From: Manduca sexta
Taxonomy: Eukaryota > Arthropoda > Insecta > Lepidoptera > Sphingidae
Reading direction: 5' to 3'
Assembly (NCBI RefSeq): GCF_014839805.1
Contig: NC_051121.1
Location: 5,191,116-5,255,115 of the forward strand
DNA length: 64,000 nucleotides
How positions within the stretch are numbered: position 1 is the stretch's first letter; every line of letters begins with the position of its first letter. Position numbers and translations under genes: made by a program. A model generated the notes under the pieces. That model ran no database searches, was not told the origin of the DNA, and was given only the letters and a program-made list of their open reading frames with translations. Shown here piece by piece: positions 33,191 through 44,912 of the stretch.

Positions 33191-33471
33191 ATGAAGTCAA
33201 ATAACACATTAATGTATAAAGGGAAGGAATGCAAGGAATTCTCTCTACTAGCCGAAAAAGTTACGACTACCCGAATTTCGTGTTTTGTACCAAAGCTAAC
33301 TTCATTTTCGGTTCGCTCAAGCAGAAAAAGGGCCGCCAGCGAAATACCTCGAGATTTAGTGACATACGTGGGCAGGGAGGTCTAAAAGAAATTGGATATG
33401 TATCAGTCGATGGTGTCAGTCGTTTCGAGTCAAAGAAATTCAAGTATAGAATTTTATATTCGTTTTTTTAA
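33191..33471 (+). other. two overlapping short ORFs, unassigned
   Basis: The frames at 33,191-33,385 and 33,229-33,471 overlap in a GC-richer patch just before an FB-G end. One reads KKGRQRNTSRFSDIRGQGG. No domain is recognised; it may be part of a repeat. Confidence 0.2.
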
Positions 33472-33485
33472 ACTTATTTTTTTAT

Positions 33486-33605
33486 AATGATTTCTTATAT
33501 TTACGCGAATGATAGACATTGAATTGTAGAATACTTAGACAGGAAGATCGGACTGTTAATAGCTAAAATAATTTAAAATTTTGTATAATTGTAAAATATC
33601 GACGA
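33486..33605 (+). mobile_element. FB-G outer end fragment
   Basis: ATGATTTCTTATATTTACGC then GATAGACATTGAATT, the outer end of FB-G. It also shares TTTTGTATAATTGTAAAATA with the region after the copy at 40,825. Confidence 0.5.
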
Positions 33606-33719
33606 TCCAAACCACGTTCGTAACGTTCGTGAGGTAAAATAGTATCTAACTTATATATTCTTAAATGTAGTCTTAGAAATAGACAACGTCCCTTTACAAC
33701 TTGTAGTAATAGTAGCAGC

Positions 33720-33868
33720 GTGAACTATAGTATACAACTGGATATACACAGGCTGATCCCAAAACGCTATACAGTTACGTGGGCCACTATGGCGGGTTTT
33801 TTAACACCTTGTATACGATTTTCTGTATCTGGGCGGCTAGAGATTACATCCTGCCACCGACAAAAGTT
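33720..33868 (-). mobile_element. Rep-B fragment
   Basis: GGATATACACAGGCTGATCC to CATCCTGCCACC. The hairpin-bearing end is absent. Confidence 0.6.
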
Positions 33869-34566
33869 TTTATTATAGCTATTTAATTAAGATTTTCTGT
33901 TACTTCATAATATATCATTGTTTCTGAGATTCAGACACAATCATTTCAATACATTTAAATGCAATTACAATTATCCAACAAAAACTCTTCATACAATACT
34001 CACCTTTAAAAATATCTCTATACCACCTTTTTTCGTCCTTACATTTTGACAGTTTCATTCCACCGTGCCCTACTTTATTGAGAAAAAGTTCCTTTTATAT
34101 GAACCGAAGACGTTGTTTAGAAAACAATTTCCTGGGCGGCTTTGTCGGCGACTTGATTGGAATGTTCTCTCGTTATTACAAATGAAAAAGTTCTAAAGAT
34201 TGTCTTGACTATAAATCTTTGTGGATTCGGTATTATCAAAATCGCGTACCGCGAAATGGAGTTTGGCACCTTTAATATTTACATTTTATGAATTTAGGTT
34301 TATAACTATAATAGCATGATGTCAATCCAGTGTAGGATTATCTTAAACTATTTCTTATGATATTTTAATGATGTGGAAATTATTTAGGCTAATTACAACT
34401 GCCTATTTGCCTGATATTTTTATACGGTTTCGAATCACAAACAAGTCATAATATTATTGTTGGTAATGTTATGCCTAATATTGTTAATTATGTGTGTGTT
34501 TTTTACACTTTTATTTTTATTGTTTAATGTGTGTAGAAAAATAAAGATTTAAATCATAATAGAACA
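33869..34566. other. no feature recognised
   Basis: Mostly AT-rich; a GC-moderate stretch at 34,060-34,170 holds no ORF. Confidence 0.45.
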
Positions 34567-34650
34567 TCAAAGTGTTTCCTGACCGGGAATCAAACCCATC
34601 CCAGCCTTCATATACTTAAATTTTGCTTTACAAACCGCTAACATGAAATT
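34567..34650 (-). repeat. tRNA-like SINE head
   Basis: The minus strand has GGGTTTGATTCCCGGTCAGG as a good B box and a weak A box. No body is recognised. Confidence 0.4.
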
Positions 34651-34659
34651 CAAGCAATC

Positions 34660-35028
34660 CTAACATATTTTAAATTTCAAAATACTAGTTTTACTACCAC
34701 TTACCCCAAAATACAAAAACCGTACATACCTCCGCTTAGCGGCAGAAATAAACAATACCACAGTACCTACTCGTACATTTTCACACCCAAGAGTCCCTCG
34801 ACAAATTATTAGTTTCAGGGCATACAACATTGATGAATACTTTTTCTCCCTAATGCCTTGAGGGTGACATTTATTTTCATTCGCACAGGTAGGCCTGAAA
34901 GCTATTACATTAGAGCCTAAAATGCCCAATTCGGCACTCGGCCGGAATGGACGTCGCTGCAAATAATTTCGGGAACAAACAACGAACGGCCAAATTCTTA
35001 TAGACAATGTCGCCTGTACGGTCCGCAA
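34660..35028 (-). other. unassigned 122-codon ORF
   Basis: This is the longest open frame outside the RTE element, in sequence of higher GC than its flanks (34,780-35,030). It is basic and Cys-containing with no recognisable domain, signal peptide or repeat. No promoter or splice context is evident. Either a chance ORF or a fossil. Confidence 0.15.
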
Positions 35029-35225
35029 ATTAGGCTGTTATATTTAAAAAAGGCTTATTTCTATTTGCTTTCTTTGCAGCAGCACGTAGTGTTATAAAAT
35101 CTAAGCCACTAAAGATCTTGTTTTACGGGAGTTTCTATTTGATAAATTTCTTTACCCTATTCAACTAATCAATATGCTTAACATCTATTGTACCATTGTT
35201 TGCTTATAATCCTTCTGCAATCAAT

Positions 35226-35483
35226 TTTTTTTTTTTATTTACGTATTTTTTTTAACGTGCACGGCAAAATGAACCCTCTGCACTTGACGGTAAGTAGAGA
35301 GGGGTCTAATAGAATGTCGACTGACGAGAGATGATTATCCCTTAGCAGTCGACACAATTATGCCGGCCTGTTGGAATCGGATATACACGGGCCGATCCCG
35401 GAATGCGACACACTTACGCCACTATGGCGGTAACACCTTATGAACTCGCTATCGGACATATATTATATCCTACCACCAGCACC
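35226..35483 (-). mobile_element. Rep-B copy, near full length
   Basis: T runs at 35,226-35,252 (read as a poly(A) tail on the minus strand), then GCACTTGACGGTAAGTAGAG, ACAATTATGCCGGCCTGTTG and TATCCTACCACCAGC. Confidence 0.7.
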
Positions 35484-35541
35484 TCTGACTACAAACTGTT
35501 TCTGACAACAAAATTAATATAAAAACTTCTTTTGCTGTCAG

Positions 35542-35646
35542 TACCGGGATGTCAGCAGTTACATTATTCAGATGGCGGATACCATGGGCCTGTCCACGTT
35601 TATAGTGCGGGCCCTGCATATTTTACCTCGCCGGTCTATCATTCAG
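35542..35646 (+). CDS. candidate 105-bp exon
   Basis: It is bounded by a strong acceptor-like tract (CTTCTTTTGCTGTCAG|T) and a donor-like CATTCAG|GTGATA. Two of three plus frames are open throughout. One reads a Gly/Tyr/Pro/His-rich stretch including HYSDGGYHGPVHVYSAGPAY; the other begins YRDVSSYIIQMADTMG. The minus frames have stops. It is GC-richer than both flanks. No family is recognised, and it follows a Rep-B copy directly, so an unrecognised repeat is a real alternative. Confidence 0.22.
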
Positions 35647-36264
35647 GTGATACTCTAATATAGTTAAGTGTTGTGAAAGCTTGAATTGCTTCCCTAACTA
35701 CTATGGGGTAGGTAAAAATAGGGATATTTGCCCGGCTTTAACATACATTTTTAAGCGGGATATATACCAGGATATCATAGTTAATTATTTATTATTTATA
35801 CATATATAACACAGTTACAGTACTAAGGCAATGTTATATAGACAAAGAGGTATTAATTTCAACAGTTAGTTTCCCAGTTAGAATTCCTGAAGTTTGAAAA
35901 CAAATATATCCACGTTCTGAGATATAATGTTGGACAATCGTATGGCCCGTGACAAGAGAAGAGGTATTTTTAGAATAATTGACAATTATTCACAAACGTA
36001 AATATTCCTGACTTATTATTATTAATCCATTAAATAAATATATAGAATTTAACTATAATTACACAGATCTAATAATTCAATAAATCCATCATCAATCACT
36101 ACTACCTACCCTGACTATCGTAGATGTAGATAAACATATTTATAAAAAAAAATCTGATGTAAACGGTTATTTCACAATGTTCAAGTACATCATATTGTTG
36201 TCCGCCAATCTATCTATACTATTTTATACATTGAATTGTATATAAACCTATCTGTACAATTTGT
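35647..36264. other. no feature recognised
   Basis: AT-rich without repeats that match the families here. Confidence 0.5.
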
Positions 36265-36700
36265 TTATATTATAAAGCTGAAGAGTTTGTTTATTTGAAA
36301 GCGTTAACACAGGAACTACTGGTTCGAATTAAAAAAATCTTTTAATGTTGAATAGACCATATATAGAGCAATTCTATAGATTATATACCACCACGCTATG
36401 TGCAATAGGAGCGGAGCATCAATGAAAAATTGCAAAAACTGAGAAAATTTATTCATTTTGAGAGCTTCCGATGCGTGCGCTGCGCAAACGGTTAAAATTA
36501 CGCAAGAATCACGTATGACGGAATTGTGCCTCTTAAAAGTACTAAAAATATACTTTAAAGCAAGGTCTCCCGCCATTTCCATCTTCTTGTATGAACGCGA
36601 TAAACTCAAAAACTACACAACGGATTTCGATGAATTGTTATGTAGATTGTTTGAGACCTTGGGAAGGACATAGGCTACTTTCTATCGCAGGAATGAACTT
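36265..36700 (+). mobile_element. Helitron-like sequence, two pieces
   Basis: The first piece (36,265-36,545) matches 13,735 and the inside of the 829-bp Helitron (GGAGCGGAGCATCAATG, ACGTATGACGGAATTGTGCC). The second (36,590-36,695) carries ACTACACAACGGATTTCGAT and GAGACCTTGGGAAGGACATA. Termini are lost. ORFs here are by-products. Confidence 0.55.
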
Positions 36701-37521
36701 ACAATATAGTTAATATTAAATGCACTCTTTTGTTTCCTATTTATTCGAGAGCTTGACTTTTGTATTTGATCGCCCTACATTATATTCGATAATTCCATGG
36801 CTCTTAAGTAAACTATCGTATAGAAAAAGTAGCGATATTCCCTTTTTTACCGTTTCGTTACGTAAGTACTGTTTACTAACAACAACCATTAAAAAAGTTT
36901 GTAAATGATTGTCAATGAAGTATTTTTTCTTTTGTTAACTTTTGAATTAATTGGGCTTGGTAATAAAGTATCTAGATAACGAAACGTTAAAAAAGGGTAT
37001 ATCGCTATTTTGTCATATACTATAGTTTACTTAGAAGCCATAAAATTAACGATTACTCAGACGTCCAGAAATAGGACCTTAATAAAATAATTCAAGAACT
37101 TTTGTACTACATAAAATATCAGTTACTATCAGGAAATTATTCATGAGTAAAGAGCGTAGGAAAGTTTGATCGATTTCAAGTTAGGTGATATAGAAATTCA
37201 ATAGTTCAAGAAGTAAGTGTCTCAGAATAAGAATAAGTTAAATTTATTATGATAAAACTTGGCTTACTTATCTCGAGTACTGTACAGTCAGCAACAAAAG
37301 TAACTGAAAAAAACTTTTGTGTTTGTATCGACAGTCGTTTTTCATTACTCAGATAAACTTCACAGAATATACTTTCATGCGAATGTTTTCGATTGAATAT
37401 AATGTTTTCATGTGTTAATGTGAAATAAAAGAGTTTTGATGTTTTTAATTTGTTCAGCTGCTTTTATGGTTGACTGTACTTATTACTCTGTACTCTGTAT
37501 GCTGACATCGATAATATAAAA
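36701..37521. other. no feature recognised
   Basis: AT-rich; a 62-codon ORF at 36,720-36,908 is unrecognised. Confidence 0.45.
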
Positions 37522-37765
37522 CTAGTTTATGGATTTTATTGCATAAATTTATTTTCCGGGATAAAAGTCCCGCTATATATTTTCCCGGGATAGAAAGTAG
37601 CCTATACCTTTCCAGGGTCTTAAACTATCTCCATACCAAATTTCATAAAAATCCATTCAGTAGATTTTGAGAAAATCAATAACATACAGACGGATAGAAA
37701 AGGGGACTTTTTTATGATATGTATGGATTGTGTGAATTCGTTTACACGTATGTTTTTGTATGGGA
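37522..37765 (-). mobile_element. Helitron fragment
   Basis: The 3' end on the minus strand is CTAG|T at 37,522-37,525. The body has CCCGGGATAGAAAGTAGCCT and CAGGGTCTTAAACTATCTCC. The 5' TC end cannot be placed; it abuts the next Helitron. Confidence 0.65.
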
Positions 37766-38022
37766 CTAACTTTTGCTCGCGGCTTCGCCCGCGTGAAGGA
37801 ATTTTACGGATTTTTTTTAACTTACTTAATATGTATCATTATATTACAACAACAACAAATTACACAAAATCATTATAAATTGTAGCCTATGTGTTATCCT
37901 GATGTATAACCAATAATACTGTTAAGTTTCATCCAAATCTGTTCAGTAGTTTTTTCGTGAAAGAGGAACAAACATACATACATCCATCCTCACAAACTTT
38001 CGCATTTATAATATTAGTAGGA
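37766..38022 (-). mobile_element. short Helitron, both ends
   Basis: The minus strand starts A|TCCTACTAATATTATAAATG and ends with the hairpin GCGGGCGAAGCCGCG, AGCAAAAGTTAG|T (CTAG changed to TTAG). 257 bp. Confidence 0.8.
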
Positions 38023-38915
38023 TATAAATAGATCGGCGTATCTCGCTGAACAGTAGAGTCACATTTAGATTTATAATCGCGTGTTTAATATTAATAAGTT
38101 ATTTACGAAAAAGATTTTTGCTACATTTTGGCATTACTGTGTCTTAAGGCATAATTGTAAAAATCTGACGCAAGAAATTGTTCTTACTTTCCTAACTAAA
38201 TTACCTAGTATTAACATTCGAAACCCTCGAAATACTTACTTTGGTAGAACATATATCAATGTTCGTAACAATATCCATTGCGGTTTCCATTCAATATAAA
38301 AACACTGCTTTCTAAAAAACATACGAAACGAACATGAAAATTAGTAATAAAGGAAATTTCCGACGAATTCTCGTTGGAATTAAATCTAATTATGGACCGT
38401 TACGAATTTTTTATGCTGTAATTGTTTTATCTTCTCAGTGTTGTTATAAGGAATGGGCGGTAAAATTATTTTAATTGGACAAAGTTTTTCTGTGTTTTTT
38501 TGTTACGAGCATTTTCTTGATTTTTTTTTTTTTTGGAGTTGACGTAAATGGATTTTAAACTATTTCGTGTTTTTTCAAATTTGGAAATAAATAAAAAAAG
38601 TTTCTTTTTTTTTAAAAAAAGAAAGTTAAATAAAATATATCAATTATGCTTACTATAACGTAGCATGAATAAATAATATTTTTTACATATGCACTTTGAC
38701 CGCATGAGCTTCCTACTTATCTAATGCGGACTATAAAATCGACAGAGTACCATTGTAGTGTAAATAACATACAGTACATTTTAGTCAATGGACTCATTTT
38801 ACTACACGTTAGCTAATTCTTGCATGTAACTAATAAAATATACAAAAAAAATTACAGAGTAAACCTAAAAGAATAGGAAAATATCCCTAACGTGTGGAGG
38901 TATGCATTATTTTTA
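38023..38915. other. no feature recognised
   Basis: AT-rich, with long T runs near 38,510-38,620. Confidence 0.5.
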
Positions 38916-39150
38916 CATTTTACTATTGAATGACCTCACTGCTTCTGATGGTAAGTAGAAGGGGTCCAATAAAATGTCGACTGTTTAGAGACGATTAGCC
39001 TCGACAGTCGACACAATTATATCGGCCTGCTGGAATCGGATATACACAGGCTGATCCCAGAACGCAAAACACGTACATGCCTCTATGGCGGGTTTTAATA
39101 CCTTTTATACGCTGGTCGCTATCAATACAAAATTGTTTTCGCCATCACCA
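38916..39150 (-). mobile_element. Rep-B copy
   Basis: GATGGTAAGTAGAAGGGGTC, CGACAGTCGACACAATTATA and TATACGCTGGTCGCTATCAA, with a worn end. Confidence 0.65.
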
Positions 39151-39662
39151 ATTATAATAAGAAGAAATTCGTCTTCAAACTTCATTAACTTCAACAACTG
39201 CCAGTTTTGTAGTCGTATAGTATAATGTTTCTTGGCAAAAATTTTATATCTACGTGGTGTTTTAAGCACCTTTTAAGACTGCATAAAACTATCAATTTCA
39301 TTATATCAAGTTTTATAACTTTGTACGATCTTGTGCCTTATTCATTTGAAAGAATATGACTTGTAATAATTTGCGAGCGCTAAAATAAACGGTACGTGGA
39401 TGTAAAAGCTTAGTTGGAAGCTTTGTGTCTGTTTTATTAACATGTTTTCGGAGTAGTTTCAAACCTTATTACTGAAAGTTACTCTTGTATCGGTGTGGCT
39501 AAAAATGGCGGTGTTGTTAAGGTCTATTTTGTAATGTTATTTTCATGAAAAGCTATATATACGATGTGCGTATGGTTGCAGTGATGGCTTGTGAGACGAG
39601 AGGATGAGGATTCGGTTACCGCACCAAAACTAATTTTAATACTTTATGATATTTATAATGAA
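39151..39662. other. no feature recognised
   Basis: AT-rich sequence, no ORF or repeat. Confidence 0.5.
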
Positions 39663-39953
39663 CTAGTTGACCCGACAGACGTTGTCCTGTCTTACATAAC
39701 TATTAATTTGCAGCACGCATTCTGTAAATCATTGACAGTTATTTCAAACAGTTGATAGTTATATAAAATTAATATTCTCGTTAAGTTTTCTTAAATTTTC
39801 TAATTTTCCCCGCATTTGTTTGAATTTTTTCCGTCATAAGAACCTTCTCCTGAAAATAACAAACACAACAAAAAAAAATAGTGAAATCTGTCCAGCCGTT
39901 CACGCGTGATAGCGTGACCAATGGAAATAGGGATCAATTTTTATATATATAGA
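39663..39953 (-). mobile_element. short Helitron, both ends
   Basis: Minus strand from A|TCTATATATATAAAAATTGA to GTCGGGTCAACTAG|T, 291 bp, inserted exactly between A and T. It is a sister of the copy at 4,010. Confidence 0.82.
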
Positions 39954-40824
39954 TAATTATGTCATATGCAACGTTATAGTTGAATCGAGATTTAAGACCA
40001 ACAATCGCGACTACTGTCATTTATTAAGGTTTGCTATATTTGTCCATACCCAAATATGATTGTCGCTTTCACAATTTTTGCCATACAGATTGTTTTGATA
40101 AAAAAAAAACTTCAGTTTTATTATTTAATTAATTGGAAAAGCGAAAGCTCAAGCAAAAACATTGCCTTGTCCGTACTTCCGTAGACTTGTAACGCGCAAT
40201 ATTCTCTAAAGATCTTAAATTCATAGATTTTACCTACAGCTGGTGCAACAATTTAGCCAAACTATGCTTCTGTAATAAACTTATGGCGTAGTAAATGGCT
40301 TACGGCAGGCTCCTAGGCGAGCTTTCAGCGAACAAAGCTGTTAATTGGAAGTTACTTGGCAATAAAACATGCCTTTATTACATTAATGCTTTATATGCTG
40401 TATAGTTAATACCGGGTTCCTTTAAATTACTTTTTTTTTTTTTCATTTACCAATCAAATAAGGAGAATTTGGAGGAAGCTATTTGAATCTCTGTCAATGT
40501 TCGATATGTGAAACAAAGAAATAACAACATATTTTAAAATATTAACCGAATTATTTTATATATTTACCACTTCACGTGCCTTAAGAAACTACATAACTGG
40601 TCAAACCAACGATAAATAACGTTTATTCCTAATGAGGTTATGTATAAAATCCTGCGACGGTTTTGTGTAAAAATAAACGTCGCATTTCTTGCCAGTTAGT
40701 TATCTAACGTAAGAGAAATGCTCGCGTGCGGCTGCATTGTATATCATTGGTGGCACGTTTGGCGCACTTTGTAAGTAAAGAATCGGAACAGAAGGTTTAA
40801 ATCTTGAGGTTAAAACGTAGTCAA
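39954..40824. other. no feature recognised
   Basis: AT-rich, with a T run at 40,432-40,443; no ORF over 60 codons. Confidence 0.5.
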
Positions 40825-40900
40825 TGAAATAAAACTATTTTTCGGATTTTATCACGGTTTTTTATAATTTTTTCTCGACGTTTCAAAGGCTAAAAGTTTT
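40825..40900 (+). mobile_element. FB-G arm fragment
   Basis: ATGAAATAAAACTATTTTTC to CTCGACGTTTCAAAGGC; single arm only. Confidence 0.55.
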
Positions 40901-41157
40901 GTACAATTGTAAAATGTGGATAAATATTGTAACTTTGACTTTTCGGATGAATAACACCTCAATTTATTTAATTTAAACCTCAGTTTATTTAAATATATAA
41001 AATATTGCCATAAAACGCTTGGGTAAATTTATAAAAGAATTATAAATGTTGAGCAAAAATAACATAATTTATGAATGTCTTAAATCAATTAAAAGTTCTT
41101 CATAAATTATATCGATTGTTATAAGAAATCGATTCGGTAACGCATTACTATATCACT

Positions 41158-41353
41158 AATTGATTAGCCCATTTACCAGCGGAATATTTGTCGGCAAACA
41201 TGACAGCTACATTACAGTACGTGTGTCACGGGAATATAACCTTAATATATACTACATAATAAGGTTATTTTTCCGTGACACGCGTAATATCATGTAACTG
41301 CCATGTAGCTGTCATGTTTGCCGGCAAACATTCTGATGCTGAATGGATTAGTA
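41158..41353. mobile_element. palindromic MITE, arms about 85 bp
   Basis: The left arm contains GGCAAACATGACAGCTACAT and GTGTCACGGGAATATAACCT; the right arm is its reverse complement with a small insertion. The loop is only about 15-25 bp. The pairing extends outward through CAGC. A clear target duplication could not be fixed. Confidence 0.75.
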
Positions 41354-41844
41354 TTTGAGCTGTCAAAAATATTATAATAAATGGAGTACAGTGAATTTTT
41401 TAAAATGGTTGAAATCTATAAATTACCCCAGATTTATACAATGTTTGTTATGAATGTAACTCGGTGTAAAATTTAATCTGTTGTCTGTATCTGTATCTAC
41501 AATTATTATTTTTTTAAATTGTAAAAATCCTTGTGACATTTATAAAAAGACCTTCTGTACGATTTTGTTCATACACAGTTCAAGCCTCTTTCTAGAAAAA
41601 AGTAAATGTTACTTTTTATCTCTTGTTCGATGGTATTTATACACTGGAACCATTTTACTTCTCGCCGGGCCATTTTTATCGTGGCTTAATTGCGTGGATG
41701 TTTTAGCTTCTTTACGACAGCTGTTTCGTTATCTAGTTTAAATAATTCACTACAGCTATACTGTAAGATACGATGTTGGAGTCTCAGATTTTCTTTTCAT
41801 ATCATTGAGAGACACAGTTAATTGCGATAAACTGCTTCTGTTCT
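41354..41844. other. no feature recognised
   Basis: An 86-codon ORF at 41,481-41,741, rich in Leu and Ser, has no recognised family. Confidence 0.4.
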
Positions 41845-42170
41845 TCGATATATATATGTACTACATACTACATTTGGCGTTCCGAACATTCACCGTGTTC
41901 AACTGAATTGAACTGCAATCCATTCAAACTGACTTTAGTATGGTCAATATTGACAGCTTGTGTTTGTGTATGGAGTGTAGATCATGATATAAGAACTCGA
42001 GTCTAAGTGTAAACCTGGATGTGTATAAAAATATTAGTGAAATAAGTAAAATTATTTGTTGTTCAAGTGAATAAATGGGTTATAACAGTGACGTTTTGGT
42101 TGCCATTTTAGTTCAGATTTTAACAAATAGATTATATGGACGTTCGTGTCTATAGAATATACGTCAATGG
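41845..42170 (+). repeat. dispersed repeat, inverted partner of 26,663
   Basis: See 26,663. Shared stretches include CAATATTGACAGCTTGTG and ACAGTGACGTTTTGGTTGCC. It is followed after 20 bp by Helitron remnants that the other copy does not have. Confidence 0.85.
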
Positions 42171-42189
42171 TTTCTGTATTTTGATGTTT

Positions 42190-42378
42190 CGTACCCTTTT
42201 TCAGGGTTCCGCCGGCGTGAAAATGTCTTTTGGGATAAGTCCCGCTATAAATATTCTGGGGATAGAAGCCTATGTCCTACCCAGGGTCTCAAACTATCTC
42301 CATACATCATTGAAATCCGTTCGTAGTTTTTAGTTTGTCGAGTTCAACACTCGGTGGAGGACTTTCTTTTATAATATA
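42190..42378 (-). mobile_element. Helitron fragment
   Basis: GATAAGTCCCGCTATAAATA and CAGGGTCTCAAACTATCTCC, same subfamily as 37,522. It abuts the next Helitron end to end. Confidence 0.6.
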
Positions 42379-42567
42379 CTAGCTTTTGCCTGCAGCTCTA
42401 TCCGCGTGAAAAAGTTTTCCGAGATAATTTTTTTCCGGGGACTAAAAGTAGCTTATAGCACTCACGAGTAATGTAGCTTTCTATTAATGAAAACAGTTTT
42501 AAAATCGTTTGAGTAGTCATTAACGCGTTCAAACAAAACATTCTCTTTAGCTTTATATATTAATAGA
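42379..42567 (-). mobile_element. short Helitron, both ends
   Basis: Minus strand from A|TCTATTAATATATAAAGCTA to CAGGCAAAAGCTAG|T, 189 bp, with perfect A/T flanks. Confidence 0.82.
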
Positions 42568-42602
42568 TAAGATTTTTTTTAATGTCATAACATTTTTTTT
42601 TT

Positions 42603-42779
42603 TAGTAACACATCCCGTACTCAACATCGGTGCAAACACGCGAATGGGATACTAGAATCCCCCAGATTAGCGAGTGCAGGATCCTGGAGGAAGATTAGAA
42701 GGAGATTTGGAAGGAGGAATTGAGGAAGGAGAAGAAACCATCTTAGGATGGGCGGAGGGGAGAACGAAGGGAGATTACT
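42603..42779 (-). repeat. purine-rich dispersed repeat
   Basis: Inverted relative of 23,400. The G/A-rich part (42,680-42,770) corresponds to the C/T run there. Confidence 0.6.
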
Positions 42780-42935
42780 CGAAAACAACACGGTTTTACT
42801 CACGTGATCGAGAAGCCTTCGCGACGCGACGTCCTCTTAGCACTCGCCCCTGAGGATGACTTACTTAATAGGTCGAAACTGCTCGGCAATTTCGACTACA
42901 TAGTACGTGAGTAAAACCGTGTTGTTTTCTACTAA
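42779..42935. repeat. inverted repeat, 25-bp arms
   Basis: AAAACAACACGGTTTTACTC near 42,781 and its complement near 42,910-42,934 surround an approximately 100-bp loop containing CCTGAGGATGACTTACTT. It looks like the end of a foldback element analogous to FB-G. Confidence 0.7.
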
Positions 42936-43609
42936 TTATATAAATATATCTCTCGTAAGTTTTAATATTATAGGAAGGGAGATGTCCGCGAGCCCTTATC
43001 GACCTCAATGGGAATTTGGCATCAAGAGGCATACACACTTAACTATGGGCCTTAACAATATTAGGTATGATACTTTAGATTTATAGTTCTAGAAACATCT
43101 GATTTTATAAAATTACTTTTTATGATATTGTAATACTGAAAGGCAAAATATTTTTAATAAATTTCAATATGAAAGAAACACATTATTATCTTCAAAATTA
43201 TTTAAATTCATCCTCCGATACGCTGAAAGCAAAATGCATTTTTCATCACTCAAGGCTATAAAAATATCAGAATTGATTAAAATGTAAAACATTTTCAAAA
43301 GTACGTTCATTTAATACCGAGAAAGCATCGAACTAACAATTCGGCTGCAACAATGCTCTGTGCCAAAATAATGAATAATGAATTCAAGCGCCTACACTAT
43401 GAAATTGGAAATATGGACCGTCAGCAACGACAAGCAAGTAATTATTGTTACAAAATAATTATATATTTTCGAGTATAGATTTTTATACTCTTAGCTGTCT
43501 CACGACTGAATGATGCTCATAGGTAAAACTGACACTCGTTTTTTTTAGTATAGATATCACTCCGGTGTCACTCGTGGTGCAGACAAGTCAGCTCTACACC
43601 TTAACAAAA
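42936..43609. other. no feature recognised
   Basis: AT-rich, no ORF over 60 codons. Confidence 0.5.
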
Positions 43610-43763
43610 TCCATACTAATACATAAAGCTGAAGAGTTTGTTTGTTTGAACGCGCTAGTCTCAGGAACTACTAAACCAATTTTTTTTCATTAATAGGAAG
43701 CTACATTACTCCTTAACTATAAAGTAGCTTTTTTACGCAGGCGGAGGCCCGATCAAAAGCTAT
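43610..43763 (+). mobile_element. short Helitron
   Basis: A|TCCATACTAATACATAAAGC start and GATCAAAAGCTAT|T end (CTAG changed to CTAT), 154 bp. Confidence 0.7.
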
Positions 43764-44837
43764 TATTAAATAATAATTATAATTTACTAAATGTCGCTCC
43801 ACCCGAATGTAACTTTTCTCTGAATAGTGCATCTGAATGAAAGCAGGAAATAGTCTGTCAGTTCAGAGGTTTCTAAACATATCCGTGCAACTTCATAAAT
43901 TATCGTATTTATATTGGTAAATTAATATTAGGTAGTAAAAGGAATAGGGATAATAGAAGACTAGAAATTGTATATAAACCAAATCCCTAAATTCTATTTT
44001 ACTTCCAATACATAAGAGCTAACATTTAACGCATGTTTGAACAGCATACATGTAATTTCGTGTCATTAAAACGGTTTCGCTTCACGCGCTGGGCGTGGTT
44101 TGCGTTGCACCTGCTGGTGACATTTTGATGAATGCCATTGAAAGTACACTCAAACATGCGGTCGTATGTCCTGCCAGCATTAAAAAGACGCTTTTAATTA
44201 TTTATACATTGAGTTAATAATCCCTTATCGTAATTAGTAAAAAAAAATCCAACATATTTTTTCTTCATATTAAAATTTATCTAAAAACCGGCTTTTTCTA
44301 TTTTTAAACAAATGTTTATAAAAAAACAGATTTAATATTTCACATTTAATAGTTCTTGCTCGCCTACATGTGAGTCCAAGATTAATTGCTCTATCTATAT
44401 GCTAAGCATCATTTAAATTCGTTCAACGGATTCAGCTTTAATTTCTCCGGACCTTTGAAACCTGTACATATTTTCGCATTTTTATATATAAGTAATAATA
44501 TAATCCTATATTATATTACTATCACAATTACTATTAGATAATACTTGTATCTTTACCATTATGAAAAAAAATACCGAAATTAAAATTTCTCATTAAAACA
44601 CAAACTATTTTGCACACCGTACAAAACAGACATAGACGTTGTTGCGATCCACACAATTTTCAATTTTACACGCCACGCCCGCAAAATTGAATTCTTTATA
44701 ATTTTCAGGGCATTTTTATTTTTGGTACGCGACGGCAACCTTTGAAAATGGCAGAAATGATAACAATGATTGTTTCGTTTTAGGACATTGTCTTACTGGG
44801 AAGTAGCAACACTATCTGAGTATTACCTATTAACATA
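43764..44837. other. no feature recognised
   Basis: GC-moderate at 44,070-44,180 but without an open frame; otherwise AT-rich. Confidence 0.45.
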
Positions 44838-44912
44838 AACAATTTTTCGGATTTTATCGCGGTAATAGTTTAATTTTAATGTCTAACATTCGCGTAAACA
44901 TAAGAAATCATT
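44838..44912. mobile_element. collapsed FB-G copy
   Basis: TTTTCGGATTTTATCGCGGT is joined directly to the inverted outer end (GTCTAACATTCGCGTAAACA, TAAGAAATCATT), so nearly all of both arms has been deleted. Confidence 0.6.
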
